Shown in pieces: positions 7,303 to 13,311 of a stretch of DNA of 13,311 nt (position 1 is its first letter; each line of letters opens with the position of its first letter). Position numbers and translations under genes: made by a program. The notes under the pieces were generated by a model. The model was not told the DNA's origin. It made no database searches and saw nothing but the letters and a program-made list of their open reading frames with translations. Origin of the DNA: UBA8687 sp964564655 (GTDB lineage Bacteria; Nitrospinota; Nitrospinia; Nitrospinales; VA-1); assembly GCA_964564655.1 (NCBI GenBank), contig CAZMBO010000043.1, positions 1 through 13,311 on the forward strand, given 5' to 3'.

Positions 7303-7950
7303 TTATTTAATATTTTGTACCAACCATACATGATGTTTGGCATCTTTAGTAAGAAACCATAACGAAGAGCCGACTTTAAACAGTACCAGCCAAGCTGCTG
7401 AGCCTCCCTTTTGGCAGGTTTTCTTCTGGTGTTTGCCTTGATAAATTTCTTCTATGTATGAAACTTGATCGCAGGTGGTGGAAGTCCAGTAATAATGAGC
7501 CCTGCTATGATCGAAGATAGGGTTGATCCAAGATTTTTTACCGCTGGCATTGACAACTTTTTCAGGAGAAAGAAGTGTTTGGAGTTCAGGTAAAGTAGGG
7601 AGTCGCCATTCAGAACTTCCTGCAAAACTTTCGCTATTTGCAAAAGCATGGGCATCTTTCAACGTAAATCTCTTATCAATTCCTTTTTTGAGCCAACGGA
7701 GTTTGTTGACTTTATCTGTAATGGTTTCATCGCCATTATCTACGAATTCAGGAGGGGGTAGTTTTGGCAAGCCGACTTCGCTTACGTTTTTGCATTCTTT
7801 TAACAAGGGGGCAGAACCAGGACAGGCATTCAATATGGAAAAATGATCCATTTTTTGCATCATGGCGCAAATATCTTTTAGTTTGCATTTAGCAAAAGAA
7901 GGAACCGCCTGGGAAAGTAAAACTACCAAAGTCAAAAGCACGATTCGCAT
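7303..7950 (-). CDS. Exported DUF1566 (Lcl C-terminal-like) domain protein
   Basis: The 215-residue protein starts with a signal peptide (MRIVLLTLVVLLSQAVPSFA), with likely cleavage after residue 20. Residues 67-213 match the DUF1566/Lcl C-terminal type. FVDNGDETITDKVNKLRWLK is followed by a helix (FTLKDAHAFANS), SEWRLPTLPELQTLL at 113-127, a WINPIF stretch at 141-146, YYWTSTTC at 153-160 and a C-terminal WLV motif. Such domains share the formylglycine-generating-enzyme/C-type-lectin-like look (GxxWRLPT) and are usually surface or periplasmic binding modules. Six cysteines (22, 28, 43, 53, 160, 179) follow the signal peptide, which fits oxidised periplasmic folding. The start is secure: ATG with AGGAG seven bases upstream. 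The segment at 21-66 is not a recognised domain. It appears monocistronic. Confidence 0.85.
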   Translation of the reverse strand: MRIVLLTLVVLLSQAVPSFAKCKLKDICAMMQKMDHFSILNACPGSAPLLKECKNVSEVGLPKLPPPEFVDNGDETITDKVNKLRWLKKGIDKRFTLKDAHAFANSESFAGSSEWRLPTLPELQTLLSPEKVVNASGKKSWINPIFDHSRAHYYWTSTTCDQVSYIEEIYQGKHQKKTCQKGGSAAWLVLFKVGSSLWFLTKDAKHHVWLVQNIK

Positions 7951-8094
7951 TTTTAAACTCCTAATAGGTGCAAAATTATGTAACGGATCAATTGAGGCCG
8001 ATCTTGTTCATCTTGTTTAAAAACTACCCGTGAGGATACTATACTTTATGTCTGTGTATAAATTAAAAGTATTTCGTGTTTATTATCCTATATT

Positions 8095-8913
8095 TTAGCC
8101 AAAAGCTATTTTATTTAGCTCTAAAAGAGCGTCCTTGCTTTTCATTTCAATAAATAAGTCAGTATTTACTATTTTATTGCTAGAAGTATCAGGGTTGATG
8201 TTGATGACGACCGCTCCCCTTTGAATTAGATGAAGCGCAATATAATCATTAGTGGGTACGGCTCCTGAGCTTCCTACCAGAATTGCCAAGTCTACAGGTT
8301 CCTGTAAAAATTTTTTAAAATTAATTTCCTGTTCGGGATGGCCGGTGTATTCCCCGTCCCCAAACATCAGGATATGAGGGCGCGCAATTCCGCGACATTG
8401 GATACAAGAAGGAAAGTTGGAAGCTTGCATCGTTTGGTTATCCAGATTGCATAGTGGTACAGAGACATCGTCCCAAAATTGATGAGTGCAAGTGTCGAGA
8501 CATTGTAAACGCCACATTGAGCCGTGAACTTCAAGTATCCTATTCTTGTCACACCCCGACATCAGGTGTAAGCCATCGGTGTTCGTTGTATGAATGAAGC
8601 CCTCACACTTTTCAAACCATTCATTGATAATTTGATAACCCGTGTGAGGCTGGTTTTCGTGTGCATTTCTACGGCGCCATTCATAGAAGGCCCATGCATG
8701 GGGAAGTACATTGCGAAAGGCCCATGGACTGGCAAGGTCTTGGGCTTCTAAATTTTTTTCTTTAAAGGGAGGGAAGTTTTTCCAATACCCGTCTTTATCT
8801 CTGAACGTAGGAATGTTTGAGTCAGCGCTCATCCCCGCACTAGTTAACAACAGCATGCGCTTTGAATTTTTTATGAATTCCGCAGATTTGTGAAGCGTTT
8901 CAAGCAATGCCAT
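8095..8913 (-). CDS. Sir2-family NAD-dependent protein deacylase (sirtuin)
   Basis: Sirtuins remove acyl groups from lysines, consuming NAD+ and releasing nicotinamide and O-acyl-ADP-ribose. With the ATG at 8913-8911 the protein has 272 residues. The NAD site is seen as SAGMSADSNIPTFRDKDGYW (from 25), then the HTTNTDGLH loop (108-116), the catalytic histidine in EVHGS (H130), zinc cysteines at 138, 142, 170 and 173, GSSGAVPTN at 214-222 and the late ININPD strand. Two motifs deviate: SAG for the usual GAG, and TTNTDG for TQNIDG. A TTG at 8937 would add eight residues, but it has no Shine-Dalgarno, while AGGGA stands five bases before the ATG. The start lies inside the end of the HD gene (14-base overlap), so the two are probably coupled. 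This is the last gene of the cysH operon. Confidence 0.9.
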   Translation of the reverse strand: MALLETLHKSAEFIKNSKRMLLLTSAGMSADSNIPTFRDKDGYWKNFPPFKEKNLEAQDLASPWAFRNVLPHAWAFYEWRRRNAHENQPHTGYQIINEWFEKCEGFIHTTNTDGLHLMSGCDKNRILEVHGSMWRLQCLDTCTHQFWDDVSVPLCNLDNQTMQASNFPSCIQCRGIARPHILMFGDGEYTGHPEQEINFKKFLQEPVDLAILVGSSGAVPTNDYIALHLIQRGAVVININPDTSSNKIVNTDLFIEMKSKDALLELNKIAFG

Positions 8914-9550
8914 CCCATTCCCTATAAAACTGCTCAAGAAAGCTTTGCATGAACTGATGCCGTCCGTCAGCGATTCGCTTCCCGGTTTTTGTATTCATTC
9001 GGTCTCTTAGTAGGAGCAATTTTTCGTAAAAATGATTTATTGTGTGCCCTTCATTTTTTTTGTAGTCAGTATAGCTTTGATGGAGAACTGGTTTTTCATC
9101 GGGATGGTAGATAAGGCGGTTTTTATAACCGCCATAAGCGAAAGTCCGCGCTATCCCCAAGGCGCCAATCGCATCGAGACGATCTGCGTCTTGTACGATT
9201 TTACCTTCTAAGGTTTTCATTGGTGTTGCAACTCCGGCGCCTTTGTATGAAATTGTGGATACTATATCAACCACCGATTCTGTTAGCTGAGGGTCAACAT
9301 CATTATTGCTTAAAAACTCTTGGGCCATTGCGGGTCCTATGGAATCATCTCCGCCATGAAACTTCCAGTCAGCTATATCATGTAGTAAGGAGCCTAACTC
9401 AACTATTTCCATTTGAGCTTTTTCTTCAACGGCGATTTTTTTTGCTAATGTCCAGACGCGAAAAATATGCCACCAGTCGTGCCCAGAACCATCTCCGGCA
9501 AGTTTGTTTTCTACGAATTCACAAGTTTTACTTATTATGGATGTAGTCAT
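8900..9550 (-). CDS. HD-domain phosphohydrolase (YedJ-like)
   Basis: The 216-residue protein is a compact HD-superfamily metal-dependent hydrolase. Metal ligands are visible: H28 in GSGHDWWHIFRVW, H57-D58 in LGSLLHDIADWK, and the downstream acid in VQDADRLDAIGALGIARTF (D121 or D123). The order H...HD...D and the length fit the YedJ-type group, which hydrolyse phosphate esters or nucleotides but mostly lack known substrates. The pattern HD-DADRLDAIGA is also typical of that group, whereas (p)ppGpp hydrolases are longer. The ATG comes three bases after the cysH stop (TAG-GCC-ATG), so ribosome re-initiation is likely. The end overlaps the sirtuin start. Position in the operon hints at clean-up of a phosphorylated or nucleotide by-product, but this is inference. 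Confidence 0.9.
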   Translation of the reverse strand: MTTSIISKTCEFVENKLAGDGSGHDWWHIFRVWTLAKKIAVEEKAQMEIVELGSLLHDIADWKFHGGDDSIGPAMAQEFLSNNDVDPQLTESVVDIVSTISYKGAGVATPMKTLEGKIVQDADRLDAIGALGIARTFAYGGYKNRLIYHPDEKPVLHQSYTDYKKNEGHTINHFYEKLLLLRDRMNTKTGKRIADGRHQFMQSFLEQFYREWDGIA

Positions 9551-9553
9551 GGC

Positions 9554-10249
9554 CTAGTGGCGGGGATGCAGGCCACATTCTTTATGCTCCGGATTTTCCC
9601 ACCACCATCTTCCAGCACGGATATCTTCCCCGGGTTTGATAGGACGAGTGCACGGGGCGCAGCCAATGCTTGGATAATTCTTTTTATGTAATGCATTTAC
9701 AGGAACCTTGTGTTTTTTGATATAAGCTTCTACCTTCTCTTGCGTCCAATCGGCCAGAGGGTTTATTTTTATCAGGGGAGGGTGGTCAGTATCCTCTAAA
9801 ACTTTTGGTGTGTTCGAGCGAGTGACGGCCTGATCCTTTCTTAATCCTGTGACCCATGCATCGAGTTCACCCAGTGCGCGGTTCAAAGGTTCGATTTTTC
9901 TGATCGCGCAGCATTCTTTTCGGTTTTCGATACTTTCCCTAAAGGAGAAGAAGCCTTTTTTACGTACTAGTTTCTCTATCTGTTCAAAGTCCGGAAAATA
10001 GGTTTTGATTTCAAGACCATAATGCGAGCGCACCTTTTCCATAATATCGTAAGTTTCTTCATGGAGACGCCCTGTATCAAGAGTGAAGATAGTGATGGGG
10101 CCTTTGAGTTTGGCGATAATATCAATAAGGACCATGTCTTCCATCCCAAAACTACAGGCGAGACCCGCTTTTAAACCATACTGGTCAATAGCCCATTGAA
10201 TCAGTTCTTCTGGAGATTTGGTTTCGAAGTCAGTAGATGAAATTTGCAT
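9554..10249 (-). CDS. cysH: Assimilatory adenylyl-sulfate (APS/PAPS) reductase CysH
   Basis: CysH reduces activated sulfate (APS or PAPS) to sulfite using thioredoxin, a step of assimilatory sulfate reduction. The 231-residue protein has the PP-loop-type binding segment LACSFGMEDMVLID at 30-43, FTLDTGRLHEETY at 55-67, VTGLRKDQAVTRS at 133-145, NPLADWT at 163-169 and the C-terminal catalytic cysteine in ECGLH (C225). Cysteine pairs CC at 113-114 and CxxC at 197-200 bind a [4Fe-4S] cluster. This marks the APS-type reductase of plants and many bacteria, not the cluster-free E. coli PAPS enzyme. The ATG at 10249-10247 is chosen by family length, though no Shine-Dalgarno is seen. It leads a tight operon with the HD hydrolase and sirtuin. 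No other cys genes are near. Confidence 0.95.
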   Translation of the reverse strand: MQISSTDFETKSPEELIQWAIDQYGLKAGLACSFGMEDMVLIDIIAKLKGPITIFTLDTGRLHEETYDIMEKVRSHYGLEIKTYFPDFEQIEKLVRKKGFFSFRESIENRKECCAIRKIEPLNRALGELDAWVTGLRKDQAVTRSNTPKVLEDTDHPPLIKINPLADWTQEKVEAYIKKHKVPVNALHKKNYPSIGCAPCTRPIKPGEDIRAGRWWWENPEHKECGLHPRH

Positions 10250-10262
10250 GGTTTGGTTCTGC

Positions 10263-10291
10263 TTGACAGTTAAAGGGATAGTTTATATAAA
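10263..10291 (+). promoter_or_regulatory. Strong sigma70-type promoter for the HtrA gene
   Basis: TTGACA (10263-10268) and TATAAA (10286-10291) are separated by exactly 17 bases, an almost ideal housekeeping promoter reading towards the protease gene. Transcription would start near 10298, leaving a leader of about 90 bases. A housekeeping promoter suggests constant expression rather than control only by an envelope-stress sigma factor. It lies within the cysH leader on the other strand. Confidence 0.7.
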
Positions 10292-10300
10292 AACTGTTTA

Positions 10301-10329
10301 ATTATACTTTTTCACGGCCTAATTTAAAA
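10301..10329 (-). promoter_or_regulatory. Possible cysH operon promoter
   Basis: On the minus strand a consensus TATAAT (10306-10301) lies about 50 bases before the cysH start. A weak -35-like TTTAAA stands 16 bases upstream. It would overlap the region just past the HtrA promoter, so the two units would be divergently transcribed from interleaved elements. The -35 is poor, and an activator may be needed. Confidence 0.4.
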
Positions 10330-10388
10330 ATCAAGCTTGGATTTAGAAAAGCTTCCCATTCACATATATCGCTTACCATTATTAATGA

Positions 10389-11717
10389 ATGATGAATCTT
10401 AAACTACCAAAAACAGGTGTGCTCTTAGTTTTGTTTTTATTGACCCCGTTGCAATTTAGTAGCGCGGGTGTTTTAGAGCAGGTTGAGCAGGAACTTGTAT
10501 CGCTCGCGGATAAGGTTCGGCCGGCGGTGGTCAGTCTTTCCCCTTACATTGCAAAAGGAGCTGTAGGTCAAGGGCTTCCCAGGAAAGGCCGGCCTGCCAA
10601 TGCTGGGTCTGGGGTTATCTTTGACGCGGAAAAAGGATTGATCGTTACGAACTCCCATGTGGTGCGTAATGTTTTAAAGATATTGGTTACATTTAAGGAC
10701 GGTAATAAGATTGTGGGTAAAGTTTTAGGTGTCGATGAAGATACTGACCTTGCTGTGGTGCAGGTCATTAGTAACCAACCTCTAACGGCAGTGAAATTTG
10801 CTGATTCTAGCAAAGTCAAAATAGGGCAGCTTGTGGTTGCGGTGGGTAACCCTTATGGTTTAAATGACACCACGACGTTTGGGATAGTCAGTGGATTAAA
10901 AAGGGAAAACGTAAACCTATCGCGTTATGAAGATTTTATTCAAACCGACGCTTCTATTAACCCAGGTAATAGTGGTGGTCCGCTACTCAATATAAAAGGT
11001 GAAGTGATCGGCATTAATACCGCCATCATTAACTATGCGCAAAGTATTGGTTTTTCCATTCCTTCCAATATGGTTTCACATATAGTAACTCAGTTGGTGG
11101 AGCATGGAGAAGTACACCGAGGTTGGTTGGGTGTGGGCATTGATCCTATTACCGATGTATTGGCGGAGAAAAATAACGTCAAGCAGGGCGTTGGAGTTAT
11201 TGTGAATTCTGTTTTCGAAGGTGACCCTGCTCATCTTGCCGGCCTTAAAGTGGGTGATATCATTTTAAAAATTGGTGGGGTCAAAATTGATTCGCCTAAT
11301 AATCTGATTCGAATTATCGGGACGATTTCTCCGGGACAAACCATCAATCTGGATATTTTAAGGAAAGGGGAGCGTAAGATGATTCCCGTAACACTGGAAT
11401 CCAAGAAAAAGAAAACCAATCTTTTGGCATCATTGGCGCCCAGTGATTCATTGGATTTGGGCTTTACCCTAAAAGACACGGATGGTAGCCAGAACGGGGA
11501 AAAAGGCCCAAAGGTATCGAAAGTTGAACCAGGAAGTTATGCCGAATCCAAGGGGTTGATGATTGACGACCGGATTTTAGCTGTCAACGGTGAAGTGATT
11601 GAAAACCAACAAGAATTCAGGGATATTTTGAGCCAAATTAAAAAAGGGGACTCAATTTTTCTACTGATTTTTCGGAATAAGAAAAAAATACATTTGGGAC
11701 TTGTCAGAGAAAATTAA
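10389..11717 (+). CDS. HtrA/Deg-type periplasmic serine protease with two PDZ domains
   Basis: The 442-residue protein is a trypsin-like Deg protease that degrades or refolds misfolded envelope proteins. A signal peptide covers about residues 1-26 (LLVLFLLTPLQFSSA, cleaved before GVLEQ). The protease domain spans about 35-240 with the catalytic triad H90 (TNSHVV), D120 (DEDTDLAVV) and S195 (NPGNSGGPL). PDZ1 is at about 245-335 (GWLGVGIDP...GLKVGDIIL) and PDZ2 at about 355-440 (GSYAESKGLMIDDRILAVNG). Length and domain order match DegP/DegQ/MucD. The start has two adjacent ATGs (10389 and 10392); either works and no clear Shine-Dalgarno decides. The promoter at 10263-10291 drives it. It is transcribed away from cysH and probably alone. 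The ortholog (degP, degQ or mucD) cannot be told from sequence alone. Confidence 0.95.
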   Translation: MMNLKLPKTGVLLVLFLLTPLQFSSAGVLEQVEQELVSLADKVRPAVVSLSPYIAKGAVGQGLPRKGRPANAGSGVIFDAEKGLIVTNSHVVRNVLKILVTFKDGNKIVGKVLGVDEDTDLAVVQVISNQPLTAVKFADSSKVKIGQLVVAVGNPYGLNDTTTFGIVSGLKRENVNLSRYEDFIQTDASINPGNSGGPLLNIKGEVIGINTAIINYAQSIGFSIPSNMVSHIVTQLVEHGEVHRGWLGVGIDPITDVLAEKNNVKQGVGVIVNSVFEGDPAHLAGLKVGDIILKIGGVKIDSPNNLIRIIGTISPGQTINLDILRKGERKMIPVTLESKKKKTNLLASLAPSDSLDLGFTLKDTDGSQNGEKGPKVSKVEPGSYAESKGLMIDDRILAVNGEVIENQQEFRDILSQIKKGDSIFLLIFRNKKKIHLGLVREN

Positions 11718-11734
11718 ATTTGTTAGAGTTGGCC

Positions 11735-11755
11735 ACCCGAGTAGTAGGGTTTTTT
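11735..11755 (+). terminator. Weak intrinsic terminator after the HtrA gene
   Basis: Eighteen bases after the HtrA stop, ACCC (11735-11738) can pair with GGGT (11747-11750), and the stem runs into six T residues (11750-11755). The four-base stem is short, but place and T-run fit a terminator. Confidence 0.35.
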
Positions 11756-11770
11756 AATAGGGATAGCTTT

Positions 11771-11932
11771 GTGCCTTTTTCGAAATCAAGGGCACGCCTT
11801 TATATATAATGATTTAGTTGGCTTTCTTTTTTAAAATGATTGTTCGGAAGGCCAACAGAAAATAAAAAATTATCACGGCAAACACGTTTCGTATGGCAAC
11901 TCTTACTTAGCGTGTCGGGCACGGCTTGTGCC
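11771..11932. repeat. Three inverted repeats in the leader region of the multicopper oxidase
   Basis: In the 279-base gap before the oxidase I see three hairpin-capable segments. GTGCC/GGCAC lie at 11771-11775 and 11791-11795, extendable by TT/AA with one bulge. A ten-pair stem with one bulged G lies at 11817-11826 and 11846-11856 (GTTGGCTTTC with GGAAGGCCAAC). A short tight hairpin, GGCAC-ggctt-GTGCC, lies at 11918-11932. The first and third share the same GGCAC/GTGCC arms. No riboswitch class is recognised. They may be part of the leader RNA or binding sites for a regulator. Confidence 0.4.
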
Positions 11933-11996
11933 GGCAAGATTATTGTTCGGCTTTTTAATATTGTTTGTTTTAGAAGCGCTACTTTAGGAGGTAGAA

Positions 11997-13311
11997 ATGT
12001 TTAGTATCAAAAAAGGGTGGAAAAATTGGTACGCGTTAGGGATTGTATTTTTAAGCTTAGGGCTTTCTGTTCCAGCCGGCGCGATTTCAACCGATCATTC
12101 GCATGGTAAGCATGATACGGGAAATGCAGCTGTCGATAAACCTGCATGGTTGGATAAGCTGGAAAACCAGCTAAACCATGAAGATTTAATGAGCGGGTTG
12201 GAAGGCAGTCAGGAAAAGCTGGATAACACCATGATGAGGGTCATGGATCAGCTAAAGTCCAAGTTAAAAGAACACGCAAGCCCAGCTTCATCAGGCGGTG
12301 GATTCCATGACTCATGGGCGGCCCATCAATTAGGTCAAAGCTATCTCCTGGGACCGACAGAGGCTGCGGCTAAGCCATATAAAGGCGCACATTGTCCGAG
12401 TGGCGCTCCTACAAAAACCTACGAAGTCTCCGCTATCAATGTAGAGATCACCCTGAATCAATGGGGCGATTACTATCCTGGTTATATGTATGTTCTGGAT
12501 AAGAACATCGACAAAGTTCGTGCGGAAGAAGAAAAGAATGCTGCGGCTCGCGAAGAAGAGCTTGACCCCGGTGCTGTAACTAATGGACTTCAAGGGGATG
12601 CTATTCAGCCATTCATGATTCGTGCGAACCAGGGTGACTGCCTACGGATCAAATTCACCAATCAGTTGGAAGATGAAGATGCGGGATTCCAGGTTAGTGG
12701 CTCTGCTATGATCATCAGCTCTACAGGTAAGCCTGATACGGCAGCCACCCCGGGTGCGATTATTCCTTCTGGTGAAAAGCAGGAATTTGAATGGTACATC
12801 CCAATTGATGAGCAGGAAGGCGGACATATGATCCAGAATCATGCGGGCCGCGACCCTTCCGCGCTCGGATTGATTGGAGCCTTGGTTGTAGAGCCTAAAG
12901 GTTCTCGTTATCTCGATCCATGGACCGGTGGTCCGTTGGAAAGCGGCTGGATGGCGATGATTGTTAATGACGATGAGCGAGATTTTCGTGAGTTTGGGTT
13001 GATATACCATGAAGTAGGTGACGAATCTTTCCGTCCTTTGAATCGTCATGGTGAAATGATTCCGCAACGTGATCCACAGACCGATGCTTATCGTCCTTCA
13101 GCACGTGCGATGAACTTCCGCTCTGAGCCATTCGGTATCAACAACCTGGCACAACAGGAAAAGAAGTTTCACTTTGAAGATGAATCATTAGCATATAGTT
13201 CCTATACTTTCGGAGATACTCCAACGACGATTCCCCGCTCTTACTTGGGTGATCCGGCAAAATTTCGTTTGATTCATGGCGGTGGTGAAGTTTTCCACTC
13301 CCATCATCCGC
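11997..13311 (+). CDS. Large exported multicopper oxidase (partial, 3' end outside window)
   Basis: An open frame of 438 codons runs to the window edge. Its ATG follows a consensus AGGAGG at 11986-11991 (five-base gap), which suggests strong translation. A signal peptide covers about residues 1-29 (ALGIVFLSLGLSVPAGA), followed by a His-rich stretch and a charged helical segment to about 100. Cupredoxin-like parts follow: GDCLRIKFTNQL at 213-224 (the GDxxRxxxxN strand), GGHMIQNHAG at 275-284, and LGLIGALVVEP at 290-300, which matches the usual H-x-x-GLxGALIVEP pattern. Near the edge, AKFRLIHGGGEVFHSHHP (421-438) looks like a copper-ligand segment. The usual HWHG of domain 1 is replaced by QVSGSAM near 232-238. 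The lineage resembles large multi-domain oxidases of nitrifier or anammox-type bacteria. The substrate is unknown; copper, iron, manganese or nitrogen compounds are possible. Confidence 0.8.
   Translation, partial: MFSIKKGWKNWYALGIVFLSLGLSVPAGAISTDHSHGKHDTGNAAVDKPAWLDKLENQLNHEDLMSGLEGSQEKLDNTMMRVMDQLKSKLKEHASPASSGGGFHDSWAAHQLGQSYLLGPTEAAAKPYKGAHCPSGAPTKTYEVSAINVEITLNQWGDYYPGYMYVLDKNIDKVRAEEEKNAAAREEELDPGAVTNGLQGDAIQPFMIRANQGDCLRIKFTNQLEDEDAGFQVSGSAMIISSTGKPDTAATPGAIIPSGEKQEFEWYIPIDEQEGGHMIQNHAGRDPSALGLIGALVVEPKGSRYLDPWTGGPLESGWMAMIVNDDERDFREFGLIYHEVGDESFRPLNRHGEMIPQRDPQTDAYRPSARAMNFRSEPFGINNLAQQEKKFHFEDESLAYSSYTFGDTPTTIPRSYLGDPAKFRLIHGGGEVFHSHHP

Noticed and set aside
8911..8937. Earlier TTG start for the sirtuin.
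   Set aside because: No Shine-Dalgarno precedes it and it would overlap the HD gene by 38 bases. The ATG at 8913 has AGGGA at a good distance.
12330..13067. Two minus-strand frames of 87 and 141 codons inside the multicopper oxidase.
   Set aside because: They lie antisense to a frame with strong cupredoxin features and a consensus ribosome binding site. Their translations show no domain pattern.
1..13311. Search for a defence system, toxin-antitoxin pair, CRISPR array, transposase, integrase or tRNA.
   Set aside because: No regularly spaced repeats, integrase or transposase motifs, or tRNA cloverleaf were seen. The sirtuin and HD gene could hint at defence, but their tight link with cysH and single-domain layouts fit metabolism better.

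Overview
This window is a gene-dense bacterial segment with no tRNA, rRNA, CRISPR array or mobile element that I can see. By eye it is AT-rich to moderate in base composition. It holds thirteen complete or partial housekeeping and accessory genes plus a large partial multicopper oxidase at the right edge. The proteins point to a Gram-negative-type bacterium, since there is an HtrA/DegP-like exported protease, exported DUF1566 and multicopper oxidase proteins, and a DjlA-like co-chaperone. The multicopper oxidase N-terminus resembles large oxidases I associate with nitrite-oxidising and anammox-type lineages. A marine Nitrospinota-like organism is my best guess, at low confidence.

Layout. Positions 1-321 (minus) hold the start of a protein with a very lysine-rich tail, probably of the TraR/DksA family, cut by the window edge. 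A small Dabb-domain gene (527-814, minus) is divergent from a TerB plus J-domain co-chaperone (941-1663, plus). That gene converges, with overlapping stop codons, on a tandem pair of CNNM/CorC-type membrane proteins (1660-4232, minus) that overlap each other by one base. Next on the minus strand come thiL (4327-5340), a 76-residue gene of unknown function (5421-5651), and selO (5690-7153), which lies 38 bases upstream of the small gene. An exported DUF1566 protein (7303-7950, minus) stands apart.

A compact minus-strand operon follows in the order cysH (APS/PAPS reductase), HD-domain hydrolase, Sir2-family deacylase. Its gaps are 3 bases and then a short overlap. Divergent from cysH is an HtrA/Deg-type protease (10389-11717, plus), which has a near-perfect sigma70-type promoter. 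After a 279-base gap rich in inverted repeats, the multicopper oxidase starts at 11997 behind a consensus AGGAGG ribosome binding site and runs off the right edge.

How the genes relate. Several concern stress and protein or redox homeostasis: HtrA in the periplasm, the J-domain co-chaperone at the membrane, SelO AMPylation linked to redox control, the sirtuin, and the copper oxidase. Others are core metabolism: thiamine diphosphate synthesis by ThiL, sulfate assimilation by CysH, and probable divalent-cation transport by the CNNM pair. I do not see a clearly new multi-gene system. The points most worth checking are the cysH-HD-sir2 operon, the non-canonical sirtuin motifs, the oxidase with a degenerate first cupredoxin domain, and the structured leader in front of it.
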